Source of the DNA: AC-32 sp963716865 | GTDB lineage: Bacteria > Actinomycetota > Thermoleophilia > Gaiellales > Gaiellaceae | NCBI GenBank assembly: GCA_963716865.1 | Contig: CAVQUF010000001.1 | Span: 124,001 to 188,000, forward strand | Direction of reading: 5' to 3' | Length of the DNA: 64,000 nucleotides | Shown here: positions 34,397 to 42,930 of the stretch, one piece after another | Position numbering within the stretch: the first letter of the stretch is position 1 | Layout of the letters: each line of letters opens with the position of its first letter | The notes under the pieces: generated by a model | What the model saw: the letters and a program-made list of their open reading frames with translations, nothing else | Told to the model about the DNA's origin: nothing | Database searches by the model: none | Program-made: the position numbers and the translations under genes

Positions 34397-35484
34397 CACG
34401 AGCCGAGCCCCTCTCGCGGATCCTCCCGCGATGCCTTCTGCAGCGCCTCGACCGCCTCGCGCTCGGCCTTCGTCATCTTCTTCGGCACGGTCAGCTTCAC
34501 GCGCGCGAGCAGGGCGCCGCGGCCGGAGCCCTTCAGCTTCGGCGCGCCCTTGCCCTTGACGCGCAGGAGCGTGCCGTCGGTCGTGCCGGGCTTGACCTTG
34601 ACCGTGACCGGCCCGTCCGGCGTCGGCACCTTGACGGTCGCGCCGAGCGCGGCCTCGGGGTACGTGACGGGCACGTCGACGATCAGATCGTCGCCGCGCC
34701 GCGTGTACAGCTTCGAGGGCGCGACGCGCGTGACGACGAACAGGTCGCCGGCCTCCGCGCCGCCGTAGCCGGCCTCGCCCTTCCCGCGCAGGCGGATCTT
34801 CGAGCCGTCCTTCACGCCCGCGGGGATCTTGACCTTGTAGCGCTTCGTCCGCCGCTCCCGGCCGGTGCCGTGGCAGCGCGGGCACGGGTCCTCGATCACC
34901 GTCCCGTTCCCGCGGCAGCGGGGGCACGGCTGGGAGAGGGCGAACAGGCCCTGGCTCTCGGCCTTGACCCCGCGCCCGTGGCACTCGGGGCAGAGCGTCG
35001 GCGCGGTCCCGGGCTTCGCGCCCGAGCCGCCGCACTCGCGGCAGGCGGTCTCGAGCTCGACCGGGATCGTCGTCTCGACGCCCTTCAGCGAGTCCTCGAA
35101 CGAGAGCCGCACCTCGACCTCGACGTCGCGGCCGCGCCGGCCGCGCTGCTGCTGCTGGCGGCCGCGCGCTCCGAAGAGCCCGCCGAAGATGTCGCCCAGG
35201 TCGCCGAGGTCGCCGAGGTCGAAGCCCTCGGTGAACGTGTAGCCGCCGGGCCCGGGCCGTCCGTTCGCCTCGCCGACGCGGTCGTACTGCTTGCGCTTCT
35301 CCGCGTCCGAGAGCACGTCGTAGGCGTGCTGCACCTCCTTGAAGCGCTCCTCGGCGTCGTCGTCGCCCGGGTTCGCGTCGGGGTGGTGCTGCCGGGCGAG
35401 CTTGCGATAGGCCTTCTTGATCTCGTCCTGGCTCGCGCCCTTCGAGACGCCCAGCGTCTCGTAGAGGTCATTGACGGGCGCCAT
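34396..35484 (-). CDS. dnaJ: molecular chaperone DnaJ
   Basis: A 362-residue type I Hsp40. The J domain (about 5-70) has the HPD motif in QHHPDANPG. A glycine/phenylalanine-rich segment (GGYTFTEGFDLGDLGD) is followed by the zinc domain with four CxxCxGxG repeats: CRECGGSG, CPECHGRG, CPRCRGNG and CPRCHGTG. Two beta-barrel substrate-binding domains follow (LRGKGEAGYGGAEAGDLFV). It delivers substrates to DnaK and starts its ATPase. ATG at 35482-35484 overlaps the grpE end by 17 bases. Confidence 0.95.
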   Translation of the reverse strand: MAPVNDLYETLGVSKGASQDEIKKAYRKLARQHHPDANPGDDDAEERFKEVQHAYDVLSDAEKRKQYDRVGEANGRPGPGGYTFTEGFDLGDLGDLGDIFGGLFGARGRQQQQRGRRGRDVEVEVRLSFEDSLKGVETTIPVELETACRECGGSGAKPGTAPTLCPECHGRGVKAESQGLFALSQPCPRCRGNGTVIEDPCPRCHGTGRERRTKRYKVKIPAGVKDGSKIRLRGKGEAGYGGAEAGDLFVVTRVAPSKLYTRRGDDLIVDVPVTYPEAALGATVKVPTPDGPVTVKVKPGTTDGTLLRVKGKGAPKLKGSGRGALLARVKLTVPKKMTKAEREAVEALQKASREDPREGLGS

Positions 35485-35965
35485 CGTCCTCCTGCGGAGC
35501 CGCCGCGACCACGACGCGCGCGGGGCGCACGACGCGGTCGCCGAGCCGGTAGCCCTTCTGGACGACCTCGAGCACCGAGCCCTCCTCTTCGGACGAGGGC
35601 TGCGAGAGCAGGGCCTCGTGGACGTGCGGGTCGAAGCGCCCGTTGGTCTCGATCTCGACCAGGCCCTCGCGGTCGAGTGCATCCTTCAGTGCCCGGTGCA
35701 CCAGACGAACGCCGTCCTCCAGCTTCGCCTCCTCGTGCTCCTCCGCGGCGGAGAGCGCCCGCTCGAGGTCGTCGAGCACCGGCAGGAGCTCCTTCACCAA
35801 CCGCTCGTGGGCGCGCGCGACCAGGCTCTCCTGGTCACGCGCGGCCCGCTTGCGGTAGTTCTCGAAGTCGGCGGCGACGCGCTTGAGGTCGTTCAGGTAC
35901 TCGTCCCGCTCGGCCTCGAGAGCGGCCAGCCGCTCCTCGAGCTCGGCCTCGGTCGGAGACGTCAC
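35468..35965 (-). CDS. grpE: nucleotide exchange factor GrpE
   Basis: A 165-residue GrpE. The long N-terminal helix (ELEERLAALEAERDEYLND) gives the dimer coiled coil. The family core follows: KRVAADFENYRKRAARDQ, LLPVLDDLERALSAAEEH and the C-terminal beta-wing VLEVVQKGYRLGDRVVRPA. It releases ADP from DnaK. GTG start at 35963-35965 overlaps the dnaK stop by four bases (GTGA), so it is coupled to dnaK. Confidence 0.95.
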   Translation of the reverse strand: MTSPTEAELEERLAALEAERDEYLNDLKRVAADFENYRKRAARDQESLVARAHERLVKELLPVLDDLERALSAAEEHEEAKLEDGVRLVHRALKDALDREGLVEIETNGRFDPHVHEALLSQPSSEEEGSVLEVVQKGYRLGDRVVRPARVVVAAAPQEDDGARQ

Positions 35966-37866
35966 GAGGTCTTGGCCTCCTCGTCGACGACCTCCGCGTC
36001 CTCGATCACTTCCTCGTCGGAGTCGGCCGCCTCGCCGTTCTCGGACGAGGCCTGCTGTGCCTCGGTCGCCTGCGCGTAGACCGCCTCGGCCAGCTTCTGC
36101 GAGGCCTCCTGGAGCGCGTCCGTCTTGGCGCGGATCTCGCCCAGGTCGTCGGTCTCGAGCGCCTGCTTGAGCTCCATCACGCGGCCCTCGATCGTCGAGC
36201 GCTCGGCCTCGTCGAGCTTGTCGCCGTGCTCCTTCAGGCTCTTGTCGGTCGCATAGGCGAGCGACTCGGCCTGGTTCTTGGCATCGGCGAGCTCCTTCAG
36301 CCGGTGCGCCTCCTCCGCATGACCCTCGGCGTCCTTGATCATCTGCTCGACCTCGTCCGGCTTGAGGCCCGAGCCGCCCTCGATCTTGATCTGCTGCTCG
36401 TTCCCCGTCCCGAGGTCCTTGGCCGAGACGTTGATGATCCCGTTCGCGTCGATGTCGAAGGTGACCTCGATCTGCGGCATGCCCCGCGGCGCCGGCGGGA
36501 TCCCGACGAGCTGGAACTTGCCGAGCGTCTTGTTATAGAGCGCCATCTCCGACTCGCCCTGGAGGACGTGCACCTCGACCGAGGGCTGGTTGTCCTCGGC
36601 CGTGGTGAAGACCTCCGACTTCTTGGTCGGGATCGTGGTGTTCCGGTCGATCAGCTTCGTGAAGACGCCGCCCTTGGTCTCGATCCCGAGCGACAGCGGC
36701 GTGACGTCGAGGAGCAGGATGTCCTTGACCTCGCCCTTGAGCACGCCGCCCTGGATGGCCGCGCCGACGGCAACGACCTCGTCCGGGTTGACGCCCTTGT
36801 GCGGGTCCTTGCCGATCAGCTCCTTCACCTTCTCCACGACCGCGGGCATGCGGGTCATGCCGCCGACGAGGACGACGTGGTCGATCTTGGACGCGTCGAG
36901 CCCGGCGTCGGCCAGGCACTTCTTGGTCGGCCCGACGGTCCGCTCGAGCAGCGCCGAGGTCAGCTCGTTCAGCTTCGCCCGCGTGAGCTGCAGGTCGAGG
37001 TGCTTCGGGCCCTCGGGGGTCGCCGTGACGAACGGCAGGTTGATCTGCGTCGTCATCGTCGAGGAGAGCTCGATCTTGGCCTTCTCGGCCGCCTCGTAGA
37101 GGCGCTGCAGGGCCATCTTGTCCTCGGAGAGGTCGATGCCCTGGTCGCGCTTGAACTCGGCCACCATCCAGTCGACGATCGCCTTGTCGAAGTTGTCGCC
37201 GCCGAGGTGGTTGTCGCCGTTCGTGGCCTTCACCTCGAAGACGCCCTCGCCGAGCTCGAGGATCGAGACGTCGAACGTTCCGCCGCCGAGGTCGAAGACG
37301 AGGATCGTGTGGTCGGAGGCCTCCTTGTCGAGGCCGTACGCGAGCGCGGCGGCGGTCGGCTCGTTGATGATCCGCAGGACGTTGAGCCCGGCGATCTTGC
37401 CCGCGTCCTTGGTCGCCTCGCGCTGCGCGTTGTTGAAGTAGGCCGGGACGGTGACCACGGCGTCGGTGACCCCCTCGCCGAGGTAGGCCTCGGCGTCGGC
37501 CTTCAGCTTCTGCAGGATCATGGCGCTGATCTCCGGCGGCGCGTACTCCTTGTCGCCCGCCTTCACGCGGACGTCGCCGTTCGGCCCCTCGACGACCTCG
37601 TAGGGGACGATCTTCATCTCCTCCGAGACCTCGCCGAACTTGCGGCCCATGAACCGCTTGATCGAGAAGATCGTGTTCTGCGGGTTCGTCACCTGCTGGC
37701 GCTTCGCGGGCGCCCCGACGAGCCGCTGGCCATCACCCGCGAACGCGACGACGGACGGAGTGGTCCTCCCGCCTTCGGCGTTCGGGATCACGGCAGGCTC
37801 GCCGCCCTCGATCACGGCCACGCACGAGTTGGTCGTGCCGAGGTCGATTCCAATAGTCTTGGCCAT
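35962..37866 (-). CDS. dnaK: molecular chaperone DnaK
   Basis: A 634-residue Hsp70. The ATPase domain has MAKTIGIDLGTTNSCVAV, INEPTAAALAYGLD, FDLGGGTFDVSIL and VGGMTRMPAVVEKV. The linker DILLLDVTPLSLGIE precedes the substrate-binding domain, and an acidic C-terminal tail (DSDEEVIEDAEVVDEE) ends it. I set the start at ATG 37864-37866, since the family begins MAKTIGID. GGAGGA lies 11 bases upstream. First gene of the heat-shock operon. The promoter must lie in or before the start of the divergent ATP-grasp gene. I found no CIRCE or HAIR repeat there. Confidence 0.97.
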   Translation of the reverse strand: MAKTIGIDLGTTNSCVAVIEGGEPAVIPNAEGGRTTPSVVAFAGDGQRLVGAPAKRQQVTNPQNTIFSIKRFMGRKFGEVSEEMKIVPYEVVEGPNGDVRVKAGDKEYAPPEISAMILQKLKADAEAYLGEGVTDAVVTVPAYFNNAQREATKDAGKIAGLNVLRIINEPTAAALAYGLDKEASDHTILVFDLGGGTFDVSILELGEGVFEVKATNGDNHLGGDNFDKAIVDWMVAEFKRDQGIDLSEDKMALQRLYEAAEKAKIELSSTMTTQINLPFVTATPEGPKHLDLQLTRAKLNELTSALLERTVGPTKKCLADAGLDASKIDHVVLVGGMTRMPAVVEKVKELIGKDPHKGVNPDEVVAVGAAIQGGVLKGEVKDILLLDVTPLSLGIETKGGVFTKLIDRNTTIPTKKSEVFTTAEDNQPSVEVHVLQGESEMALYNKTLGKFQLVGIPPAPRGMPQIEVTFDIDANGIINVSAKDLGTGNEQQIKIEGGSGLKPDEVEQMIKDAEGHAEEAHRLKELADAKNQAESLAYATDKSLKEHGDKLDEAERSTIEGRVMELKQALETDDLGEIRAKTDALQEASQKLAEAVYAQATEAQQASSENGEAADSDEEVIEDAEVVDEEAKTS

Positions 37867-37892
37867 CTCTGGGTCTTCCTCCAATCGCTTCG

Positions 37893-38774
37893 GTGAGAAA
37901 ATCTAAGTCCGATGATATCAACCGTGTCGTGGGGCTCGCAACCTGCGCCGAGGTGCCGGAGCTCGACGAGGACGGGCCGGGTTTGCTGGCTGCCCTGCGT
38001 GCGCGCGGCATCGAGGGAATCCCGGCCGTCTGGGACTCGCCGGCGGTGGAGTGGGAGCGCTTCGGCCTCGTGGTCGTCCGCTCGACCTGGGACTACGCCG
38101 AGCGGCGGGCGGAGTTCCTCGACTGGGCGGCGCGGCTGGGGCGCATCCTGAACCCGCTCCCGGTGCTGCGCTGGAGCACCGACAAGCGCTACCTCGCCGA
38201 GCTGGAGGCGGCAGGAGTGCCGGTCGTCGCGACACGCTTCCTCGAGCCGGGCGAGGCGTTCGAGCCGCCGGCCGGGCGGTTCGTCGTCAAGCCGGTGTTC
38301 TCGGCCGGCGGCCGTGCCTCGGCGCGCTACGAGCCCGAAGGCGCTCAGACCGCCGCTGCGCATGTGGAGGCGCTCCATGCCGATGGCCGCGCGGCAATGG
38401 TGCAGCCGCACGTGGACGGGGTCGAGACGGCAGGCGAGATCGCGCTCGTCTTCCTCGGCGGAAGCTACTCCCACACCGTCCGCAAGCGCGTCTCCCTCCG
38501 GCACGGCGAGGCCAGCTCGCCCGAGCTCTACCTGGAGGAGGACGTCGCGGCCGCGGAGCCCTCGGCCGCGGACCTGGAAGTGGCGGAAGCGGCCATCGCA
38601 GCCGCGCCGTTCGAGGAGGAGCTGCTCTACGCGCGCGTGGATCTCGTCCACGACCCCGACCCACTGGTGCTCGAGCTCGAGCTGGCCGAGCCATCGCTGT
38701 ACCTGGGTTACGCCGACGGCTCGGCCGAGCGCTTCGCGGAGCTGATCGCCGACGCGCTGGGCCCCGGCGGCTAG
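37893..38774 (+). CDS. ATP-grasp domain protein (RimK / glutathione-synthetase-like)
   Basis: A 293-residue ligase-like protein. Pre-ATP-grasp region: VGLATCAEVPELDEDG and VVRSTWDYAERRAEFLDW. ATP-grasp core: STDKRYLAELEAAGVPVV, GRFVVKPVFSAGGR with ATP-binding Lys, MVQPHVDG (hinge), and LLYARVDLVHD with the metal-binding end LVLELELAEPSLYLG. Relatives join a carboxylate to an amine or thiol with ATP and include the cycloserine-pathway DcsG group. Start: GTG 37893, or GTG 37929 just before the first strand. Divergent from dnaK by 26 bases. The substrate is unknown. Confidence 0.82.
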   Translation: MRKSKSDDINRVVGLATCAEVPELDEDGPGLLAALRARGIEGIPAVWDSPAVEWERFGLVVVRSTWDYAERRAEFLDWAARLGRILNPLPVLRWSTDKRYLAELEAAGVPVVATRFLEPGEAFEPPAGRFVVKPVFSAGGRASARYEPEGAQTAAAHVEALHADGRAAMVQPHVDGVETAGEIALVFLGGSYSHTVRKRVSLRHGEASSPELYLEEDVAAAEPSAADLEVAEAAIAAAPFEEELLYARVDLVHDPDPLVLELELAEPSLYLGYADGSAERFAELIADALGPGG

Positions 38775-38784
38775 GCTTGCGGGC

Positions 38785-39774
38785 ATGGAGCCGCTCGTCG
38801 ATTCCTGGGGACGGGAGATCAAGAGCCTGCGCGTCTCCGTCACCGACAAGTGCAACTTCCGCTGCCGCTACTGCATGCCGGCCGAGGGGCTCGAATGGCT
38901 CGAGCGCGACGAGCTGCTGAGCTTCGAGGAGATCGCGCGCCTCGTGGGGGTGCTCGCAGCGATGGGTGTCGAGGAGATCCGCCTGACCGGCGGCGAGCCG
39001 CTCGTCCGGCGCGACCTGCCGGTTCTCGTGCGGTTCCTCGGCGAGATCCCCGGCGTGAACGACCTCTCGCTGACGACGAACGGCGTCCTGCTCGACCGGC
39101 TCGCGAAGCCGCTCGTCGATGCGGGGCTGACGCGGCTGAACGTCTCGCTCGACTCGCTCTCGCACGTCCGCTTCACGGAGATCACGCGGCGCGATGCGCT
39201 CGACCGCGTACTGGCCGGGCTCGAGGAGGCCGAGAAATACCCGCAGCTGCGGCCGATCAAGGTCAACTGCGTGGCGATGCGCGGCTTCACCGAGGTCGAG
39301 GTGCCCGCGCTGGCCGAGCTCGCGCGGCAGAAGCCGTACGTCGTGCGCTTCATCGAGTTCATGCCGCTCGACGCGGACGAGTCCTGGCGCGAGGACGACG
39401 TGCTGAGCGGCGCCGAGATCCGCTCGCTAATCGAGGAGCGCTGGCCGCTCGTCGAGATCCCGGCGAAGGCCTCGTCGACCGCGCGCAGGTTCCGGTTCGC
39501 CGACGGGGCGGGCGAGATCGGCTTCGTCAACCCGGTCTCCGAGCCGTTCTGCTCGAGCTGCGACCGGATCCGGCTGACCGCGGACGGCCAGCTCAGGACG
39601 TGCCTCTTCTCGCGGCGCGAGTGGGACCTCAAGACGCCGCTTCGCGAGGGCGCCTCCGACGGCGAGCTCGAGGCCCTGCTCCGCTTCGCCGTACGGCACA
39701 AGGAGCTGAAGCACCGGATCAACGAGCCCGGCTTCGTCCGGGCATCGCGTTCCATGAGCCAGATCGGCGGCTGA
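38785..39774 (+). CDS. moaA: GTP 3',8-cyclase (molybdenum cofactor synthesis)
   Basis: A 329-residue radical SAM enzyme that, with MoaC, turns GTP into cyclic pyranopterin phosphate. The N-terminal [4Fe-4S] site CNFRCRYC is at about 23-30, LTGGEPLVRRDL is the SAM-site GGEP, and the second cluster is CSSCDRIRLTADGQLRTC at about 257-274. The C-terminus ends in the required Gly-Gly. ATG at 38785. No other moa or moe gene lies nearby, so the rest of the pathway must be elsewhere. It follows the ATP-grasp gene by 10 bases. Confidence 0.96.
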   Translation: MEPLVDSWGREIKSLRVSVTDKCNFRCRYCMPAEGLEWLERDELLSFEEIARLVGVLAAMGVEEIRLTGGEPLVRRDLPVLVRFLGEIPGVNDLSLTTNGVLLDRLAKPLVDAGLTRLNVSLDSLSHVRFTEITRRDALDRVLAGLEEAEKYPQLRPIKVNCVAMRGFTEVEVPALAELARQKPYVVRFIEFMPLDADESWREDDVLSGAEIRSLIEERWPLVEIPAKASSTARRFRFADGAGEIGFVNPVSEPFCSSCDRIRLTADGQLRTCLFSRREWDLKTPLREGASDGELEALLRFAVRHKELKHRINEPGFVRASRSMSQIGG

Positions 39775-39905
39775 GCAGGAGATTCTGGCCTTGTGAGGCC
39801 CTCCGGGCGCCTGCTATAGAACGCGGCGAATCGCACGAACCCCCGCGGCGCGCCGCAGTTGCTGCCACTGAGCGCCCCGCCTTACGTGAGAGGGAGGCAG
39901 GCATC

Positions 39906-41483
39906 TTGTCCTCGAAATCATTCCGGCGAAGGCTCGTACCGGCTGTCGCCATAACTGCGCTCGCGCTGAGCGTCACCGGCTTCGCCGGCGCCGATCGCGG
40001 CCCCGGAGGCGGCGGGCCGGCGCAGTCCGAAGACGGGCTGGTCGTTCAGGACCTCGACCACGGCTCGACGGCCGCGGGCCTCGCCCAGTCGCTCGTCGGA
40101 GGCGGCGTGACGATCTCGAACGTCACGTACACCGGCGCGAACGACGCCGCTGGCAGCTTCATCGACACCGGCCCCGGCACGGTCGTCGGCTTCGACTCCG
40201 GCGTTGTCTTGGGCAGCGGCAGCGTCCAGACCCTGGACGGCGACAACCAGTGCAGCAAGGGCGTGGAGGGCCCGAACCAGTGCGACGGGAATACGACCAT
40301 CAACGGCACGCCGGGCGACGCCGACCTCGACACGCTCTCCGGGAAGACGACGTTCGACGCGGCGGTGCTCGAGTTCGACTTCGTACCTCAGTTCTCGACC
40401 GTGCAGTTCACGTACGTCTTCTCGTCGGACGAGTACAACGAGTTCTCCAACACGACCTTCAACGACACGTTCGGCTTCCTCATCAACGGACAGAACTGCG
40501 CGCTCGTCCCCGGCACGACCACGCCGGTCGGCGTGAACACCATCAACGGCGGCAACCCCTTCGGGACGAACGCTCAGCACCCGGAGCTCTTCCGCAACAA
40601 CGACCTCGACGACGGCGGCGGCAGCATCAACACGGAGATGGACGGCCTGACCGTCGCGCTCACCTGCGACGCGAACGTCAACGCCGGCGTCACGAACCAC
40701 ATGAAGCTGGCGATCGCCGATGCGAGCGACACCGTCCTCGACTCCAACGTGTTCATCCAGGCCGGGAGCCTCGTCAGCGGCACGCAGATCGCGACGTCGC
40801 TGTCAGGTGGCGGCCAGACGGGCACGAACATCACCGTCCCGAGCGGAACCCCGGTCACGGACCAGGCGACGCTCTCCGGAGCCCACGCGGGCACCGCCGG
40901 CGGCACCGTCAAGTACACGGTGTACACGGGACCGGGCTGCACGACGGTCTACGGAGACGGTGGGACGAAGACGGTGACGAACGGCGTCGTCCCTGCCTCC
41001 GATCCGGTGACCCTCACCGGCGCAGGCACGTACAACTGGGTCGCGAGCTACAGCGGCGATCCCGGCAACAACGCGGCCGAGAGCGGCTGCGGAGACGAGG
41101 TCGCGACGGTGCAGCAGGCCAACCACGCACCGGTCTGCCCGGACGACAGCTTCACGACGGCGCAGAACACCGCGCACAACGGGACGCTGACCTGCACCGA
41201 CGCCGACGGTGACTCGCTCACCTACGGCGCGGTCGGGAACCCGGACCACGGCACCCTGGTCGTGAACCCCGACGGCTCGTACACGTACACCCCGACCTCG
41301 GGCTACAGCGGGCCGGACTCATTCACCTACCGGGCCTACGACGGGACCGACCTTCTCGAACACGGCGACGGTCTCTGTCACGGTCACGGCGGGCGACACG
41401 ACCCCGCCGACATGCGATGGCTCCTCCAGCGGCAAGGTGAAGAACAAGGACACGTATACGTTCGTGATCCAGGACACCGGTAG
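39906..41483 (+). CDS. choice-of-anchor L surface protein, 5' part of a frameshifted gene
   Basis: TTG start at 39906 behind GGGAGG (eight-base gap), then a signal-peptide-like start (KSFRRRLVPAVAITALALSV). Residues about 50-290 match the choice-of-anchor L domain: GFDSGVVLGSGSVQTLDG and FTYVFSSDEYNEFSNTTF are typical. An Ig-like repeat region and a tandem cadherin-like segment (NPDGSYTYTPTSGYSGPDSF) follow. At about 41349-41355 the frame breaks: DGTDLLEHGD should read DGTDLSNTAT, which the next frame supplies without loss. One extra base explains it. The true end is then at 42018. The part after the break to 41483 is out-of-frame. Confidence 0.75.
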   Translation: MSSKSFRRRLVPAVAITALALSVTGFAGADRGPGGGGPAQSEDGLVVQDLDHGSTAAGLAQSLVGGGVTISNVTYTGANDAAGSFIDTGPGTVVGFDSGVVLGSGSVQTLDGDNQCSKGVEGPNQCDGNTTINGTPGDADLDTLSGKTTFDAAVLEFDFVPQFSTVQFTYVFSSDEYNEFSNTTFNDTFGFLINGQNCALVPGTTTPVGVNTINGGNPFGTNAQHPELFRNNDLDDGGGSINTEMDGLTVALTCDANVNAGVTNHMKLAIADASDTVLDSNVFIQAGSLVSGTQIATSLSGGGQTGTNITVPSGTPVTDQATLSGAHAGTAGGTVKYTVYTGPGCTTVYGDGGTKTVTNGVVPASDPVTLTGAGTYNWVASYSGDPGNNAAESGCGDEVATVQQANHAPVCPDDSFTTAQNTAHNGTLTCTDADGDSLTYGAVGNPDHGTLVVNPDGSYTYTPTSGYSGPDSFTYRAYDGTDLLEHGDGLCHGHGGRHDPADMRWLLQRQGEEQGHVYVRDPGHR

Positions 41484-42018
41484 CGGGCTCAAGTCAGTGG
41501 ACGTGGTCCAGATCGTGAACTCGACCTGGACGATCCCGGCCTTCACGGTCGGAACGACGAGCCAGATCAAGGGCGTGGAGACGGCCATCAAAAGCACCAA
41601 GCACATGAGCCTCACCATCCTGATCACGGACGTCGCCGGCAACCAGACGGTCTGCGACCCGCTCGTGACCACGGTGCGGGCACGCGGCAAGCTGCGCGGC
41701 GGGAACCACCCGGTCGCGCAGACCTTCGCGCTGGTGCCGCAGTACGAGAGCAAGCTCCGGATCTTCAACGGGCGGCCCGGGCTCACCCGGCTGCGCGTGA
41801 CGGTCAACGGACGCGTGTTCTCGTTCAAGGGCCTGCGGCCCGGACAGAGCTACCGGTTCGACCTCGCCAAGGCGATGCGACCCGGGAACGCGAACACGAT
41901 CACCCTTCGCGGCTACGGCAGGGCGGGCGCGAGCGCTCGAATCGAGCTCTCGAACCTGGCCTTCCCCAGGCAGGCAAAGGTGATCAGGCTCTCTCGACTG
42001 GCCGGTCTCCGGCACTAG
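41437..42018 (+). CDS. 3' part of the frameshifted choice-of-anchor L protein
   Basis: Continuation of the preceding gene in another frame. The joined reading is SNTATVSVTVTAGDTTPPTC from about 41353, and from 41437 it can also be read as a 193-residue open frame. It adds a Cys-Cys-containing Ig-like domain (VIQDTGSGLKSVDVVQIVNS, and DVAGNQTVCDPLVTTV) and a final basic beta-rich domain (RVTVNGRVFSFKGLRPGQ). This end has no LPXTG or membrane helix, so the protein is probably secreted or held non-covalently. I do not take 41437 as a real start, since no ribosome site precedes it. Confidence 0.6.
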   Translation: MKNKDTYTFVIQDTGSGLKSVDVVQIVNSTWTIPAFTVGTTSQIKGVETAIKSTKHMSLTILITDVAGNQTVCDPLVTTVRARGKLRGGNHPVAQTFALVPQYESKLRIFNGRPGLTRLRVTVNGRVFSFKGLRPGQSYRFDLAKAMRPGNANTITLRGYGRAGASARIELSNLAFPRQAKVIRLSRLAGLRH

Positions 42019-42040
42019 GCGCCGAGAGGGACGTGAGCTA

Positions 42041-42071
42041 CGGAGCGCCGGGCGAAAAGCCCGGCGCTCCG
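42041..42071 (+). terminator. strong stem-loop terminator
   Basis: A 13-bp perfect stem CGGAGCGCCGGGC / GCCCGGCGCTCCG with loop GAAAA, 22 bases after the choice-of-anchor L stop. No clear T run follows (GGCTTCTCC), but stem strength and place fit a terminator that separates this gene from the lipid genes downstream. Confidence 0.7.
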
Positions 42072-42141
42072 GCTTCTCCAGCGGGCTCGGCCCTGGACCG
42101 AATAGCCAGGCCGGATGTCGCGTTAGACTCTTTGGATTCCC

Positions 42142-42915
42142 GTGAGCTCTTTCGTCGCAGCCGGTCGCCGGGTCCTGCCGAGAGGCTGGGCCGATCTAGG
42201 ACGCCAGGTTGCGATCTGGTTCGGCTTCCTCGCCGCGTACCAGATCGCCCGCGGCCTGGCCGACCGCAACCCGCCGCGCGCGTTCGAGAACGGCCTCCAG
42301 GTGATCCACTTCGAGCGGCACGCGAACGCGCTGATCGAGCTCACGCTGCAGCGAGCGGTCGACGGCTCCGAGTTCCTCGCGACGCTGAGCTCGTGGACCT
42401 ACTGGAATTCCGAGTTCACGGTCGTCGGGCTCGCGCTGCTGTGGGTCTACCTGAGGCGCAACGAGGCGTTCACCCGCTTCCGCAACACGATCCTGCTCGC
42501 AAACGGCATCGGGCTCATCGGCTACGTGCTCCTGCCGACGGCGCCGCCGCGGATGTTCCCCGACCTCGGCTTCGCCGACACGCTCGCCGACTACGCGGGG
42601 CTGAACCACGGGAGCGGCCTCGTCGAGATCGTCTCGAACCCGTACGCGGCGATGCCGAGCCTCCACTCGGCCGACGCGCTGATCGTCGGCCTCGTTCTCG
42701 CGTCGGTCTGCCGCAACCGCATCGTCAAGGTGCTGTGGCTGTTCTGGCCGGGGTGGGTCTGGTTCAGCGTGATGGCGACCGGAAACCACTTCTGGCTGGA
42801 CGTCGTGGCCGGCGTGTTCGTCGCGCTCGTCGCGATCGCAGTCGTGTACGGGCGTCCGGCGCTCAAGCAGCGCCGTCTCCGGCAGCACGGCCTACAGCCC
42901 CAAACCACTGCCTGA
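42142..42915 (+). CDS. PAP2-superfamily membrane phosphatase, inositol-phosphoceramide-synthase-like
   Basis: A 257-residue membrane protein with about six helices. Catalytic signatures: PTAPPRMFPDLGFAD (first motif area), MPSLHSADAL (PSLH with the nucleophile-side His) and TGNHFWLDVVAG (His and Asp pair). This set is typical of the PAP2_3/aureobasidin-A-resistance group. Members dephosphorylate lipid phosphates or move phosphoinositol between lipids. Next to a phosphatidylinositol-phosphate-synthase-like gene and an inositol-phosphate synthase gene, it may remove the phosphate from PI-phosphate. This role is inferred from context. GTG start at 42142. Confidence 0.82.
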   Translation: MSSFVAAGRRVLPRGWADLGRQVAIWFGFLAAYQIARGLADRNPPRAFENGLQVIHFERHANALIELTLQRAVDGSEFLATLSSWTYWNSEFTVVGLALLWVYLRRNEAFTRFRNTILLANGIGLIGYVLLPTAPPRMFPDLGFADTLADYAGLNHGSGLVEIVSNPYAAMPSLHSADALIVGLVLASVCRNRIVKVLWLFWPGWVWFSVMATGNHFWLDVVAGVFVALVAIAVVYGRPALKQRRLRQHGLQPQTTA

Positions 42916-42930
42916 GGCGACGCTTCTAGC

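Noticed and set aside
36226..37896. Open frame of about 556 codons on the plus strand
   Set aside because: Antisense to dnaK, and its composition (Leu, Asp, Arg, Val repeats) is that of a shadow frame.
37867..37990. Search for CIRCE or HAIR operators before dnaK
   Set aside because: Neither TTAGCACTC-N9-GAGTGCTAA nor CTTGAGT-N7-ACTCAAG was found. Only a short TGATATCA palindrome is present, too weak to call.
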